Positions 32,414-40,789 of a DNA stretch of 64,000 bases are shown here, one piece after another. The position numbers and the translations under genes are program-made. Within the stretch, counting starts at the first letter, position 1, and the number at the start of each line of letters is the position of its first letter. The stretch covers positions 935,895 to 999,894 of the forward strand of contig NZ_KB235930.1 in NCBI RefSeq assembly GCF_000332295.1. The letters run 5' to 3'. The notes below the pieces were generated by a model, which worked only from the letters and a program-made list of their open reading frames with translations, made no database searches and had not been told where the DNA came from. The DNA comes from Fortiea contorta PCC 7126. GTDB taxonomy: Bacteria > Cyanobacteriota > Cyanobacteriia > Cyanobacteriales > Nostocaceae.

Positions 32414-33341
32414 GCACTTGAGCAATTATGGTGCGGTGACGGGGACTGTTGCGGGTGATAGAGGGAGTTTGAAAACCAGCATCAACCATAGTTTGCTCAA
32501 TATCCAAAGTGAAATATTGATCTAAATATGGTTCAGTACTTTTGAGTAAAGTCAAAATATATGGTGGCATTTGCTGGTAAATTTCCGATTGGGGATTCAT
32601 ATCCATCATTGCCAAGTAACCACCCGGACGCAATAAACGTCGCGCTTCGGCAAAAATTTGTCTGGTTGCTGACTGGGGTAACTCGTGGCAGACTAAAAAA
32701 ATGGAAACCAAATCAAACGAGGCATTTGGTAGCCCGGTAGATTCAGCCGCAGCATGAACCCAGTTAATTTGTCCTTGATTAGCTTGTGCTTGATGTAACT
32801 GTGCGCGGTATTGAGCAACAGCTAAGAAATACGGAGATAAATCTAGACCTGTTAACCTAGCTTGGGGATAAATTTCTTGCAAAGCTAAAGTACTCATACC
32901 CACGCTACACCCCACATCAAGAATGTCTTGGGGTGGCTGGAGAATGTGGTTTTTGAGAATATCGTGGTAACTTTGGCGCAGTTTAGCGTCACCTTGGATC
33001 TCAGCGCCTGGCCAAATCTTAGCATGGACAGTATAGGCCGCCGGCTCGACCTCAAAAGCCGCTTGCCAACTCAGATTTCCCGTTTCGTAGGCGTGGAATG
33101 AGGTGAGATAATAATCTGGGTATTTGAGGTGAGGGTTTTCTACTGTCGCTAAATCGGTTGTCCAATCACGAGCTTGTAATTTTTCGACTTCTTGAGTCCA
33201 AAAGACGCCCATTTTTTGAGCACGCTTAATCATCATTTGCCTAGCTTGATGCTTGGCGAAGTTAGCTAGAGGCTTGATTGCGAGGACGCCATTGACTAGG
33301 CGAGAAGCTAAACCAGGAGCAGTGTTTACAACAGCAGTCAT
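32406..33341 (-). CDS. Class I SAM-dependent methyltransferase
   Basis: 311 residues. An N-terminal helical region of about 130 residues (basic, with KHQARQMMIKRAQKMG) precedes a Rossmann methyltransferase domain with motif I ILDVGCSVGMSTLAL, LTGLDLSPYFLAVAQ (acidic loop), and post-I FDLVSIFLVCHELP and LLRPGGYLAMMDMNP. The substrate is not evident. It is the first gene of a probable three-gene operon with the PrsW-like protease and Uma2. Confidence 0.88.
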   Translation of the reverse strand: MTAVVNTAPGLASRLVNGVLAIKPLANFAKHQARQMMIKRAQKMGVFWTQEVEKLQARDWTTDLATVENPHLKYPDYYLTSFHAYETGNLSWQAAFEVEPAAYTVHAKIWPGAEIQGDAKLRQSYHDILKNHILQPPQDILDVGCSVGMSTLALQEIYPQARLTGLDLSPYFLAVAQYRAQLHQAQANQGQINWVHAAAESTGLPNASFDLVSIFLVCHELPQSATRQIFAEARRLLRPGGYLAMMDMNPQSEIYQQMPPYILTLLKSTEPYLDQYFTLDIEQTMVDAGFQTPSITRNSPRHRTIIAQVRD

Positions 33342-33855
33342 AGATCAATTTGCTTTCAACAGCCTTATTTTACCTGTATCTGTGGAAAGGCTTTCGCCAT
33401 GACAAAAACAAATATATGTGTAACAAATAACACGCAATTTTCCTGAAAACACCCAAATATTTGATCCCCCTAGCTCTTTATCTTCGCAAAGCTAGGGGGA
33501 TCAAATATTTGGTAGTCTATAAATGGTTCAGTATAGTTCGTAACGACTCGATTCTAAATCCTATTTTTGGTTTTGAGTAGTGTTACTACCAGAGTTTATA
33601 TTATTTTTATCAGTTCTTCATTGCCACTTCATGCCTGTTATTGGCTGGAAAACTCGTATATGTTAAGTATGGCTATATGCACGGGCCTCTTACCATGTCA
33701 TCAGTTGAATTACTTGTAATCAAAATCTGCCTATCTGTATTTCCCCAAGATATGACTTGTTCATGTTTGAGGAGCAGGTTGAGGTTTGAATGATATTACT
33801 AGTATTCAATTAAACATGTTATTGGTCGTCTTTTCTGTAAATATCTGTAAAAAAT
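33342..33855. other. Divergent methyltransferase-pentapeptide spacer
   Basis: 514 bp holding promoters for two divergent genes and one long perfect hairpin (33453-33512). A short frame starting at 33786 overlaps the pentapeptide gene in another frame and is not a gene. The rest shows nothing recognisable. Confidence 0.5.
33453..33512. repeat. Perfect 23-bp stem hairpin
   Basis: Left arm 33453-33475 (starts CCAAATATTTGATCCCCC) and right arm 33490-33512 are exact reverse complements, separated by a 14-base loop. It lies in a divergent promoter region rather than after a gene, so it is unlikely to be an ordinary terminator. It could be a mobile palindromic repeat. Confidence 0.85.
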
Positions 33856-34419
33856 ATGCAACTCAAGTTTGTCACCACTGTTGCCCTGCTGGTTTGTTTT
33901 GGATTTGCGGAACAAGCTTTATCATTAAATCCGCGAGACTTAGATCAATTGAAAACAACGGGAAATTGTCCCCGGTGTGATTTTAGCGGTGCAGACCTCA
34001 CTGGACTTAATTTATCTGGTGTCAATTTACGCGACGCTAATTTAAAAGGAGCCAAATTATCTAATGTTAATCTGTCAAGTGCAGACCTCACGGGTGCAAA
34101 TTTAGAAGGTGCAATTCTCAATTCTGCTAATCTTTCTCGTACTTCCCTCACCGGGACAAATTTGAAATCTGCATCTCTAGAAAATGCTGATTTATCTTCT
34201 GCTGGTCTGATTAGTGCCAATTTAGAAGCTGCTAACTTTAAGGGTGCCAAGTTCCAGTTTACTAATTTCCGGGGGGCACATTTCCGGTTAACAATTATGC
34301 CTACTGGTGTTGTGACTTCTGACAAACCTTATTGGTGGTCTTTAGAGCGGACAGCTACTAGAGATTGTGACAAGTTTAAACCTGAACAAACACCAGGGAC
34401 AACTTGTTACGGTCAGTAA
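33856..34419 (+). CDS. Exported pentapeptide-repeat protein with N-terminal CxxC (second copy)
   Basis: A 187-residue protein. A signal peptide (1-23) is followed by LNPRDLDQLKTTGNCPRCDFSGADL, with Cys38 and Cys41 just before about 20 pentapeptides (ANLxx/ADLTG). A non-repeat tail carries two further Cys (RDCDK, TTCYGQ). The arrangement mirrors the protein at 14299-14973, although the sequences differ. Function is unknown; location is probably periplasmic or lumenal. Confidence 0.85.
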   Translation: MQLKFVTTVALLVCFGFAEQALSLNPRDLDQLKTTGNCPRCDFSGADLTGLNLSGVNLRDANLKGAKLSNVNLSSADLTGANLEGAILNSANLSRTSLTGTNLKSASLENADLSSAGLISANLEAANFKGAKFQFTNFRGAHFRLTIMPTGVVTSDKPYWWSLERTATRDCDKFKPEQTPGTTCYGQ

Positions 34420-34729
34420 GTTAGCAGTTAGGGGCTGGGAACTAGGGGTTAGAGTTCAGTAGTTGTAGGTTGGGTTGAGGAACGTAGACCCGCTGGGAAA
34501 TCCAACATTTTCGTGGCTTCGTTGGGTTGCGCTCCGCTTAACCCAACCTCTTTTCTTCATCCTAGCCTGCGGCAAGCCCTTCGGGTGACGCTCGCAAGCT
34601 CGCTAACGCTGCGCTAACGCCAGTTCCTTTATGCCGGGGAACCCGTCCACCGGACTGGCTCACCGCTCCGCGTCTACAGACTTCATCCTTCATACTTCAG
34701 ACTTCATCCTTCATACTTCAGAATCTCCC
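34420..34729. repeat. Spacer of nested dispersed repeats
   Basis: About 310 bp made almost wholly of repeats. A CCCTAAY-type tract lies at about 34428-34455. An inverted-repeat unit spans 34467-34549 with perfect 10-bp ends (AGGTTGGGTT / AACCCAACCT). A GC-rich palindromic block covers about 34565-34680. Two tandem 21-bp copies beginning ACTTCATCCTTCATAC sit at 34680-34700 and 34701-34721. Confidence 0.75.
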
Positions 34730-35968
34730 ATGCCCTCATCAGCAGTTGACCCTATCATGGGAACAAAGCTTGTAAACTGTAATCGATTCATGCTAACTCG
34801 GATTAAAGACCTGACCACTAAATTAGCGCCGCGTTTAATTGAAATTCGTCGTCATATCCACTCTCACCCAGAATTGAGTGGTCAGGAGTACCAAACGGCT
34901 GCATTTGTGGCTGGTGTGTTGTCTTCTTGTGGTCTTCATGTCCAAGAAGGTGTGGGTAAAACGGGTGTGACGGGAGAATTGCTAGTCGCTAGTGAAGATG
35001 AGCGGTTGTTGGCTATTCGCACAGATATGGATGCTTTACCGATTCAAGAACGCACCGATTTAGAATATACCTCGCGTAATCAAGGAGTGATGCACGCTTG
35101 TGGTCATGATGTCCACACTACGGTGGGTTTGGGAACAGCGATGGTGCTGTCGCAAATGACCGAGGATTTAGGCGGTAAGGTGCGATTTTTGTTTCAACCA
35201 GCGGAAGAAATCGCCCAAGGGGCGAGTTGGATGGTGAAAGATGGAGCAATGGCAGATGTTTCAGCAGTTTTAGGGGTGCATGTTTTCCCTTCGATTCCTG
35301 CTGGTTCTATTGGTGTGCGTTATGGTGCGTTGACAGCGGCGGCTGATGATTTAGAGATTATCATTATGGGGGAATCTGGCCATGGAGCGCGTCCCCATGA
35401 GGCGATTGATGCAATTTGGATTGCGGCGCAGGTAATTAGTGCTTTGCAACAAGCGATTAGCCGGACGCAAAATCCTTTACGCCCTGTGGTGTTGAGTATT
35501 GGGAAAATTGGTGGTGGTAGAGCGCCGAATGTAATTGCTGATCGAGTGCAATTATTGGGAACAGTACGATCGCTCCATCCGGAAACTCGTGCTAATCTCC
35601 CTAATTGGATTGAAAATATTGTCGCTAATGTTTGCAATGCTTACGGGGCGCGTTATCAAGTTAATTACCACCAAGGTGTACCCAGTGTGCAAAATGACTA
35701 TTCTTTGACACAATTATTACAATCAGCTGCTGAGGATGCGTGGAGTAGCGATCGCGTCCAAGTCCTACCAGAACCCTCCCTCGGTGCAGAAGATTTTTCT
35801 ATTTATTTAGATCACGCTCCTGGTTCTATGTTTCGTTTGGGCGTGGGTTATGCAGATAGAATCATTAACCACCCATTACATCATCCAGAATTTGAGGTTG
35901 ATGAATCTGCAATTATTACTGGGGTTGTAACTATGGCTTACGCCGCTTATAAATATTGGTTAGTGTGA
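34730..35968 (+). CDS. M20-family metal-dependent amidohydrolase
   Basis: A 412-residue peptidase-M20D/amidohydrolase (hippurate hydrolase, N-acyl-amino-acid or IAA-amino-acid hydrolase group). Signatures: IEIRRHIHSHPELSGQEYQT, RTDMDALPIQE, MHACGHDVHTT (metal-binding His and Asp), PAEEIAQGASWM, GHGARPHEAIDA and the C-terminal SLGAEDFSIYLDHAPGSMFRLG. The substrate is probably an N-acylated amino acid, but this is not fixed by sequence. The frame stays open to 34631 through tandem repeats and GC-rich repeat DNA, so I place the start at ATG 34730; ATG 34790 (MLTRIKDLTTKLAPRL) also fits. Confidence 0.9.
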   Translation: MPSSAVDPIMGTKLVNCNRFMLTRIKDLTTKLAPRLIEIRRHIHSHPELSGQEYQTAAFVAGVLSSCGLHVQEGVGKTGVTGELLVASEDERLLAIRTDMDALPIQERTDLEYTSRNQGVMHACGHDVHTTVGLGTAMVLSQMTEDLGGKVRFLFQPAEEIAQGASWMVKDGAMADVSAVLGVHVFPSIPAGSIGVRYGALTAAADDLEIIIMGESGHGARPHEAIDAIWIAAQVISALQQAISRTQNPLRPVVLSIGKIGGGRAPNVIADRVQLLGTVRSLHPETRANLPNWIENIVANVCNAYGARYQVNYHQGVPSVQNDYSLTQLLQSAAEDAWSSDRVQVLPEPSLGAEDFSIYLDHAPGSMFRLGVGYADRIINHPLHHPEFEVDESAIITGVVTMAYAAYKYWLV

Positions 35969-36034
35969 TGGAAAAGGGGTTAGGGATGAGGGGCTAGGGG
36001 TTAGTTCTGCATAATTTTGATACATATACAATAC

Positions 36035-36141
36035 ACCTCTTGCAAAAGTCCTAATTTTCGCGATCTTCTCTGCGCCTTTGCGCCTTTGCGTGAGCTTTAT
36101 ATATGATTATGCAACAACGCGAAAATATTTATGCAAGAGGT
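36035..36141. repeat. 107-bp inverted-repeat element
   Basis: ACCTCTTGCA at 36035-36044 and TGCAAGAGGT at 36132-36141 are perfect inverted ends. A second inner pair is ATTTTCGCG (36054-36062) and CGCGAAAAT (36118-36126). The centre has the TGCGCCTTTGCGCCTTTGCG words common in Nostocales spacers. Non-coding. Confidence 0.7.
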
Positions 36142-36173
36142 CTAATCGCTTGTAGGGGCGAACAGCCGATCAG

Positions 36174-36371
36174 TGGTGTCAACTTAACGTGAAACCCTTG
36201 TCCCGCCTCAGAATGAATTCTGAGTCTCATAGCAAAAGTCATCTCAAGATGACTCAAAATTCTCACAAATTCCTAGTCTACTTCAGTAGACTTCAGCTAT
36301 AAGAGAGGGAATTCATTCCCAGGTGGGTAGTAAGCCCTGCAATCAGCCATCTGTGGCTTAAGTTGACACCA
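36174..36371. mobile_element. MITE-like element with 14-bp terminal inverted repeats
   Basis: TGGTGTCAACTTAA (36174-36187) and TTAAGTTGACACCA (36358-36371) are perfect inverted ends. The 170-bp interior holds three further palindromes: around GAATGAATTC, AGTCATCT/AGATGACT and AGTCTACT/AGTAGACT. It carries no coding sequence. It is probably a non-autonomous transposable element mobilised by a transposase elsewhere. I see no unambiguous target duplication. Confidence 0.65.
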
Positions 36372-36451
36372 ATGACCGCCGATATCCTCTGAGGGCGAAC
36401 AGCCGTTCGCCCCTACGAGTTTATGTGTTGTTTCCTTTTCGGGAATTGATA

Positions 36452-37507
36452 TTAGCCTCTCATCCCTGATTTATTGCTTGCTAATCTCTCTTGAATTTTG
36501 CTCTTAGCAGCTTTAAACTGAGTAGCTAATTGTTCAGTTTGGTCTGAACTCAAGTTGTTACGAATAGCAGCAAACATTGTGCTTTCTTCTTGACGAACGT
36601 GATCCATAACAACATCTTGGAGTTGTTTGACTTTATTCTTGAATTCAGGGCTAGAAACGTTCATCGCCTTGATTTCATCTAAGCGCCGCTTCATGTCAGC
36701 TTGTTCGTCATACAATTCGCGGGTGTCTCTTTCGCCGTAGAAGCTGCGGACTCTGGGGTAAACCACTTCTTCTTCAGCTTCCGCGTGGGCTGTCAAATCT
36801 TTATAAATTTGACCGAAGTATTCTTGGATCTTTTGAGGATCGTTGGTTTGTTGCAGTTCGGTGAAGAGGATATTGACTTTGTTATGATCCATGCGGATCA
36901 CATCTTGAATATTCATATCCTGTTTGTCAGTGGTTTGGGTGACAGCACTACCAACAACACCGCTAAATGCAGCGAGCGCGTCTTGTACTCTAGCCCAAAT
37001 ACCTTGGTCTGCGTCTTGTCCTGTTAGTTCCCGAACACCCAAGACTTCTAAAATACCTTTGAGTTGCTCTTGGTGAGCACGGTTTTCAAAGTTAACTGTA
37101 TTCAAAGGCCCAATAGCCGCCATCACGTCAGCACCAACTTTTTGAGATGCTTTGTGAATGATTAAACCAGTCATTACTTGCTGATGCTTTAACAATTCAT
37201 GCTGGAATACTTTTTCAAAGAAAGTCAAATCTGAGCCTTTCATTAATTGGCGAATCTTGTCTATAAATTCTCGGACAGTTGATTTTGGCTCTCCATGAAC
37301 GCCATACTGCACGATAATAGTTTCGAGAATACCTAGATTCTTTTGATCATCTTCTAGCATTTTGCGGATGCGATCCGAGATTTCGCTATCTGTTGATTCT
37401 CTCAAAAATAGTTGCTCATTTTCGATCAACAACTGCTGCATTGATTTTAAGCTTGCCAATTTCACCGCAATTGCATTGCGTTTAGTATCGTCTAAACTGG
37501 CTACCAT
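36452..37507 (-). CDS. Ferritin-like plus hemerythrin HHE-domain protein
   Basis: A 351-residue soluble protein. The N-terminal half (to about 190) is helical with ferritin-like patterns: FFEKVFQHELLKHQQ, then NFENRAHQEQL. The C-terminal half is a hemerythrin-like HHE domain with iron ligands visible in RMDHNKVNILF, LTAHAEAEEEVVYP, EQADMKRRLDE and MDHVRQEESTMF. HHE domains bind a di-iron centre and oxygen, NO or related species, often under stress. I choose ATG 37507 (MVASLDDTKRN) because GAGGAG lies 8 bases before it; an in-frame ATG at 37531 overlaps no ribosome site. It is divergent from the DUF2993-DUF2231 pair. Confidence 0.85.
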   Translation of the reverse strand: MVASLDDTKRNAIAVKLASLKSMQQLLIENEQLFLRESTDSEISDRIRKMLEDDQKNLGILETIIVQYGVHGEPKSTVREFIDKIRQLMKGSDLTFFEKVFQHELLKHQQVMTGLIIHKASQKVGADVMAAIGPLNTVNFENRAHQEQLKGILEVLGVRELTGQDADQGIWARVQDALAAFSGVVGSAVTQTTDKQDMNIQDVIRMDHNKVNILFTELQQTNDPQKIQEYFGQIYKDLTAHAEAEEEVVYPRVRSFYGERDTRELYDEQADMKRRLDEIKAMNVSSPEFKNKVKQLQDVVMDHVRQEESTMFAAIRNNLSSDQTEQLATQFKAAKSKIQERLASNKSGMRG

Positions 37508-37756
37508 TCTTAGTTCTCCTCGGAAAAGCATTTGTAACCATTTAATAGTGACATCTTCGCCACCATAACTTCATCTTTCTTTTGAGCGATCGCCTACGCC
37601 ACTCTAGATAGAAAAATCACTTTTTTCTCAATTAATTATTGCTTCTACTTTTAGATAGACAAATAATATAATTTACCTCAATCGGCAGATAGATAACTTT
37701 TTGTGACTAATTCTCTATCTTAGCTCCAGGATACTCAAATAGGAGATTTCCTCATA

Positions 37757-38497
37757 ATGCCAGAAAATCCTGGACTAGGAGAACAAGCCCTTAATAAAGC
37801 AGCAGAAATAGGATTATCTAGCCAATTAGATGCAGTAGAAAATTTGGATGTAAGTGTCAAAACAGATCCGCTCAAACTGGTTCAAGGACAAGTTGATCAA
37901 GTCACCATTGAGGGCGAAGGTTTAGTGATGCAAAAAAACCTCCGCATCGAAGAAATGCAAATGCATATAACTAGCGTTGCTATCAATCCTCTCAGTGCTG
38001 CATTTGGCAAAATCGAACTGACAAAACCAACAACGGGGAAAGCGAGAGTTGTTTTAAAAGCAGATGATATTAATCGCGCTTTCAACTCTGAATATATCCG
38101 TGATAAACTCCAAAGCCAGAAAATCAAAGTTGATGAACAGGTGATGACAATTGCACCCCAGTACATAGACTTTCGCCTACCTGGTCAAGGAAAAGTGGCG
38201 CTCAAAGCTGAAGTGAAATTAGTAGAAACAGGCGAAATTCACCAAGTTGCTTTTTCAGCTACTCCTAGCATTAGTCCTGATGGTAAATCTGTTTATTTAG
38301 AAAATGTTGAATATGGAGAAGGTAAAGAAATTTCTCCAGAATTGACCAAAGCTTTAATAGATGAAACTAGCGAAATTCTCAATTTGAGCAACTTTGATTT
38401 AGAAGGAATGACGCTAAGAGTTAATAGTTTAGAAATTGGATCTGGTCAGCTAACGCTACAAGCTGAAGCTGATGTCGAACAAATCCCCACTGTTTAA
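37757..38497 (+). CDS. DUF2993 (LmeA-like) protein
   Basis: A 246-residue protein with LGEQALNKAAEIGLSSQLDAVENLDVSVKTDPLKLVQGQVDQVTIEGEGLVMQ reduced here to its hallmarks: repeated 'G-vd-v-i-GeGL' and KNLRIEEMQMHITSVAINP, the DUF2993 signature. Relatives in actinobacteria (LmeA) bind phospholipid and act in envelope assembly. There is no obvious signal peptide, so the location is uncertain. The DUF2231 gene follows 17 bp later, indicating an operon. Confidence 0.82.
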   Translation: MPENPGLGEQALNKAAEIGLSSQLDAVENLDVSVKTDPLKLVQGQVDQVTIEGEGLVMQKNLRIEEMQMHITSVAINPLSAAFGKIELTKPTTGKARVVLKADDINRAFNSEYIRDKLQSQKIKVDEQVMTIAPQYIDFRLPGQGKVALKAEVKLVETGEIHQVAFSATPSISPDGKSVYLENVEYGEGKEISPELTKALIDETSEILNLSNFDLEGMTLRVNSLEIGSGQLTLQAEADVEQIPTV

Positions 38498-38514
38498 AAA
38501 TTAGGATACTCAAC

Positions 38515-39057
38515 ATGGAAACTACAGAAACCAACTCCACACCCTTTCCTAATATTCCCCCCATCATTGAAAGTGATGACAGAGAATACCATGATACAGG
38601 AGTTCCGAGTACAGTAGCGATCGCTGGTCATCCTCTACATCCCCTAAGCGTCATCTTCCCTATCGCCTTCTTAGCCGCAGCTTTGGGTAGTGATTTCGGC
38701 TACTGGCTCACCCGTGATTTCTTCTGGGCTAGAGCTTCACTATGGTTAATTGGACTCGGATTAGCAGGCGGTGCGATCGCTGCTATCATCGGGATGAGCG
38801 ACTTTCTCAAAATTGAACGAGTCCGTAAGCGCGCCGCAGGCTGGACACATCTCATCCTCAACATTGCTATTCTAGTATTAACTGCCGTCAACTTCATCCT
38901 CCGCCTTGGAGATCCTGAATCCCGAATCATACCTCTAGGACTTTTAATCTCTCTAGTTGTGGGCACACTCACTAGCGCTTCTGGCTGGTTCGGTGCAGAG
39001 CTTTCCTATCGCCATAAAATTGGTGTGGTAGGTGCTGGAAGCAAAAGATATCCTTAA
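38515..39057 (+). CDS. DUF2231 four-helix membrane protein
   Basis: A 180-residue inner-membrane protein. After a 40-residue polar N-terminus comes the family hallmark AIAGHPLHPLSVIFPIAFL, then four hydrophobic segments with DFGYWLTRDFFWARASLWLIG and HLILNIAILVLTAVNFILR. The function of DUF2231 proteins is unknown. The conserved His-Pro pair suggests metal or haem binding, but that is conjecture. It lies downstream of DUF2993 in one transcript. Confidence 0.85.
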   Translation: METTETNSTPFPNIPPIIESDDREYHDTGVPSTVAIAGHPLHPLSVIFPIAFLAAALGSDFGYWLTRDFFWARASLWLIGLGLAGGAIAAIIGMSDFLKIERVRKRAAGWTHLILNIAILVLTAVNFILRLGDPESRIIPLGLLISLVVGTLTSASGWFGAELSYRHKIGVVGAGSKRYP

Positions 39058-39235
39058 AAATTCTTAACTTCTGAGTGCGAAAGCGAATGCTACGTTTCAT
39101 CTCGCAGTGAGGACTTCAGCACTGACTACATCATCAAAATTAATACGATGAACCACTAATCAGGGAAAGGCATCGGTAAGACTATATTATACATCAAAAG
39201 ATGATTAATGCCTTTACCCTGTTGTGCGTGAAATT

Positions 39236-39646
39236 ATGCGTCCGAATCCTCGCCAATCGATATATTTAATTCTCTCATTGCTCATCGTTGTGGCGATGGG
39301 TTTTTTATTTAAATACTACACAGGCCCTGCCCATCAGTGGTTTAATGATTACGGAGCCGCCGTCTTTTATGAAATATTTTGGTGTCTATTTGCATTTTGG
39401 TTCTTCCCCACCCGTACCGCCATCAAGCAAATACCTTTCTGGGTTTTTATCATTACTTGTATATTAGAAGTCTTGCAACTTTGGCATCCTCCGCTTTTAG
39501 AAAACATGCGCGCTACATTAATCGGTAAATTATTATTAGGAACAACCTTTGTTTGGTGGGATTTTTTATATTATGCGTTAGGTTGTATTTTAGGTTGGTT
39601 GTGGCTGCGACAATTACAAGGATTAAGTAATGCAAAAAAAAGTTAA
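39236..39646 (+). CDS. DUF2809 membrane protein
   Basis: About 136 residues with four hydrophobic helices ([70 protein letters not shown]) and the DUF2809 patterns [11 protein letters not shown]-like and [18 protein letters not shown]. Function unknown. I choose ATG 39236 ([10 protein letters not shown]); an in-frame GTG at 39224 is possible. The 3' end overlaps the DUF167 gene by 17 bp, so the pair is translationally coupled. Confidence 0.82.
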   Translation: MRPNPRQSIYLILSLLIVVAMGFLFKYYTGPAHQWFNDYGAAVFYEIFWCLFAFWFFPTRTAIKQIPFWVFIITCILEVLQLWHPPLLENMRATLIGKLLLGTTFVWWDFLYYALGCILGWLWLRQLQGLSNAKKS

Positions 39647-39857
39647 AGTCAAACCCAATGCCAAACAGCAAAAAATTATCGAACAATCTGATGGTAGTCT
39701 AAACGTACATCTAAAATCTCCACCAATAGATGGTAAAGCAAATGAAGAATTAATCAAAATCCTAGCCCAGAAATTTCATGTACCAAAATCTCAAATCACC
39801 ATTAAATCTGGTGCAACCTCTCGACAAAAATTAGTAGAAATTGCCATTGATATTTAA
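39630..39857 (+). CDS. DUF167/YggU-family protein
   Basis: A 75-residue protein: [19 protein letters not shown], then the family core [25 protein letters not shown]-type helix and [12 protein letters not shown]. This small alpha/beta family is conserved from bacteria to humans with no settled function. It overlaps the end of the DUF2809 gene. Confidence 0.9.
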   Translation: MQKKVKVKPNAKQQKIIEQSDGSLNVHLKSPPIDGKANEELIKILAQKFHVPKSQITIKSGATSRQKLVEIAIDI

Positions 39858-39972
39858 TCAGTTACCAGATAAATCCCGGTAACTAATTCCATATCACTCA
39901 ATCAAATAATTAAGTCACCACTAATTAACATCCTTCCCTAGCCCCTACTCCTAATCCCTTCTTCACACAACT

Positions 39973-40584
39973 CTACACTTGATTGATATTGATATATCCA
40001 GGTTGAGATTTAACCTTCTCTATCCAAGCTTGAATACACGGAAATTGCGTCAAATCGAATCCGCCTTCACCAGCTACATGAGTGTAAGCAAACAAACAAA
40101 TATCAGCGATGGTATAACGCTCCCCAACAAAAAATGTATGGGTGGTTAAATAATTTTCCATCAACCTCAAAGCAGCATAACCTAATTCATGTTTTTGTTT
40201 GATAGCTTCATCATGTTCCTTCGCCTTACCTAAAATAGAGATCAAAAATCTTGATTTGGCGATAAAAGGTTCATGGCTATATTGCTCAAAAAATAACCAT
40301 TGCAATACTTGCGCTCGTAAAAATCGGTCATAAGGAAGAAATTCTGTGCCTTCGCTCAAATAAACCAATATTGCATTTGATTCTGTTAAGTATTTCCCAG
40401 GTTCAATTTCCAACACCGGAATCTTCCCGTTAGGATTTTTACTTAAAAATTCTGGTGTGCGAGTCTCACCCTTTAAGATGTTAATTTCTACTCTTTCAAA
40501 AGGCACACCCAGTTGTGTCAATAAAAGTCTTAACTTATAACCATTCCCTGAAGGTAAAAAATCGTACAAGCGCAGCGTTTCCAT
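39973..40584 (-). CDS. Glutathione S-transferase family protein
   Basis: 203 residues: an N-terminal thioredoxin-like domain (RLYDFLPSGNGYKLRLLLTQ, with NPNGKIPVLEIEPG and the glutathione-contacting ESNAILVYLSEGT) and a C-terminal helical domain (ERYTIADICLFAYTHVAGEGG). The N-terminal Ser in LPSGNGYK is a candidate catalytic residue. The substrate is unknown; detoxification or peroxide defence is the usual role. It is convergent with DUF167 across a CCCTAAY-type tract. Confidence 0.9.
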   Translation of the reverse strand: METLRLYDFLPSGNGYKLRLLLTQLGVPFERVEINILKGETRTPEFLSKNPNGKIPVLEIEPGKYLTESNAILVYLSEGTEFLPYDRFLRAQVLQWLFFEQYSHEPFIAKSRFLISILGKAKEHDEAIKQKHELGYAALRLMENYLTTHTFFVGERYTIADICLFAYTHVAGEGGFDLTQFPCIQAWIEKVKSQPGYININQV

Positions 40585-40789
40585 GCTAAAAAAGTAGTGA
40601 GGAATCTGTTGAAAATTAAGAGTTCAAAATACATTATCTTACTAAATGATTTGCTTGAAACCGGATATTTTTTTATTTATGTTCATTATTTCCACGACAA
40701 AAAGAATTATTTAAAAAAATAAAAAAACAAAAACATAATTTTTTTTGCATTTAGATGTTTAATTTAAATCCGTGGCGGAGAATAAACAT

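Larger units (their letters stand above)
35969..36451. repeat. Spacer of nested repeats
   Basis: 483 bp. It begins with a GGGGTTAGGGATGAGGGGC heptamer-type tract (about 35979-36004). A 107-bp inverted-repeat unit (36035-36141) and a 198-bp element with 14-bp ends (36174-36371) follow. The second lies inside, or interrupts, a GTAGGGGCGAAC repeat whose other part is at about 36392-36419. No gene. Confidence 0.7.

Noticed and set aside
33786-33980. Frame overlapping the start of the pentapeptide gene
   Set aside because: It is a shifted reading of the signal-peptide region of the real gene, which has clear pentapeptide repeats.
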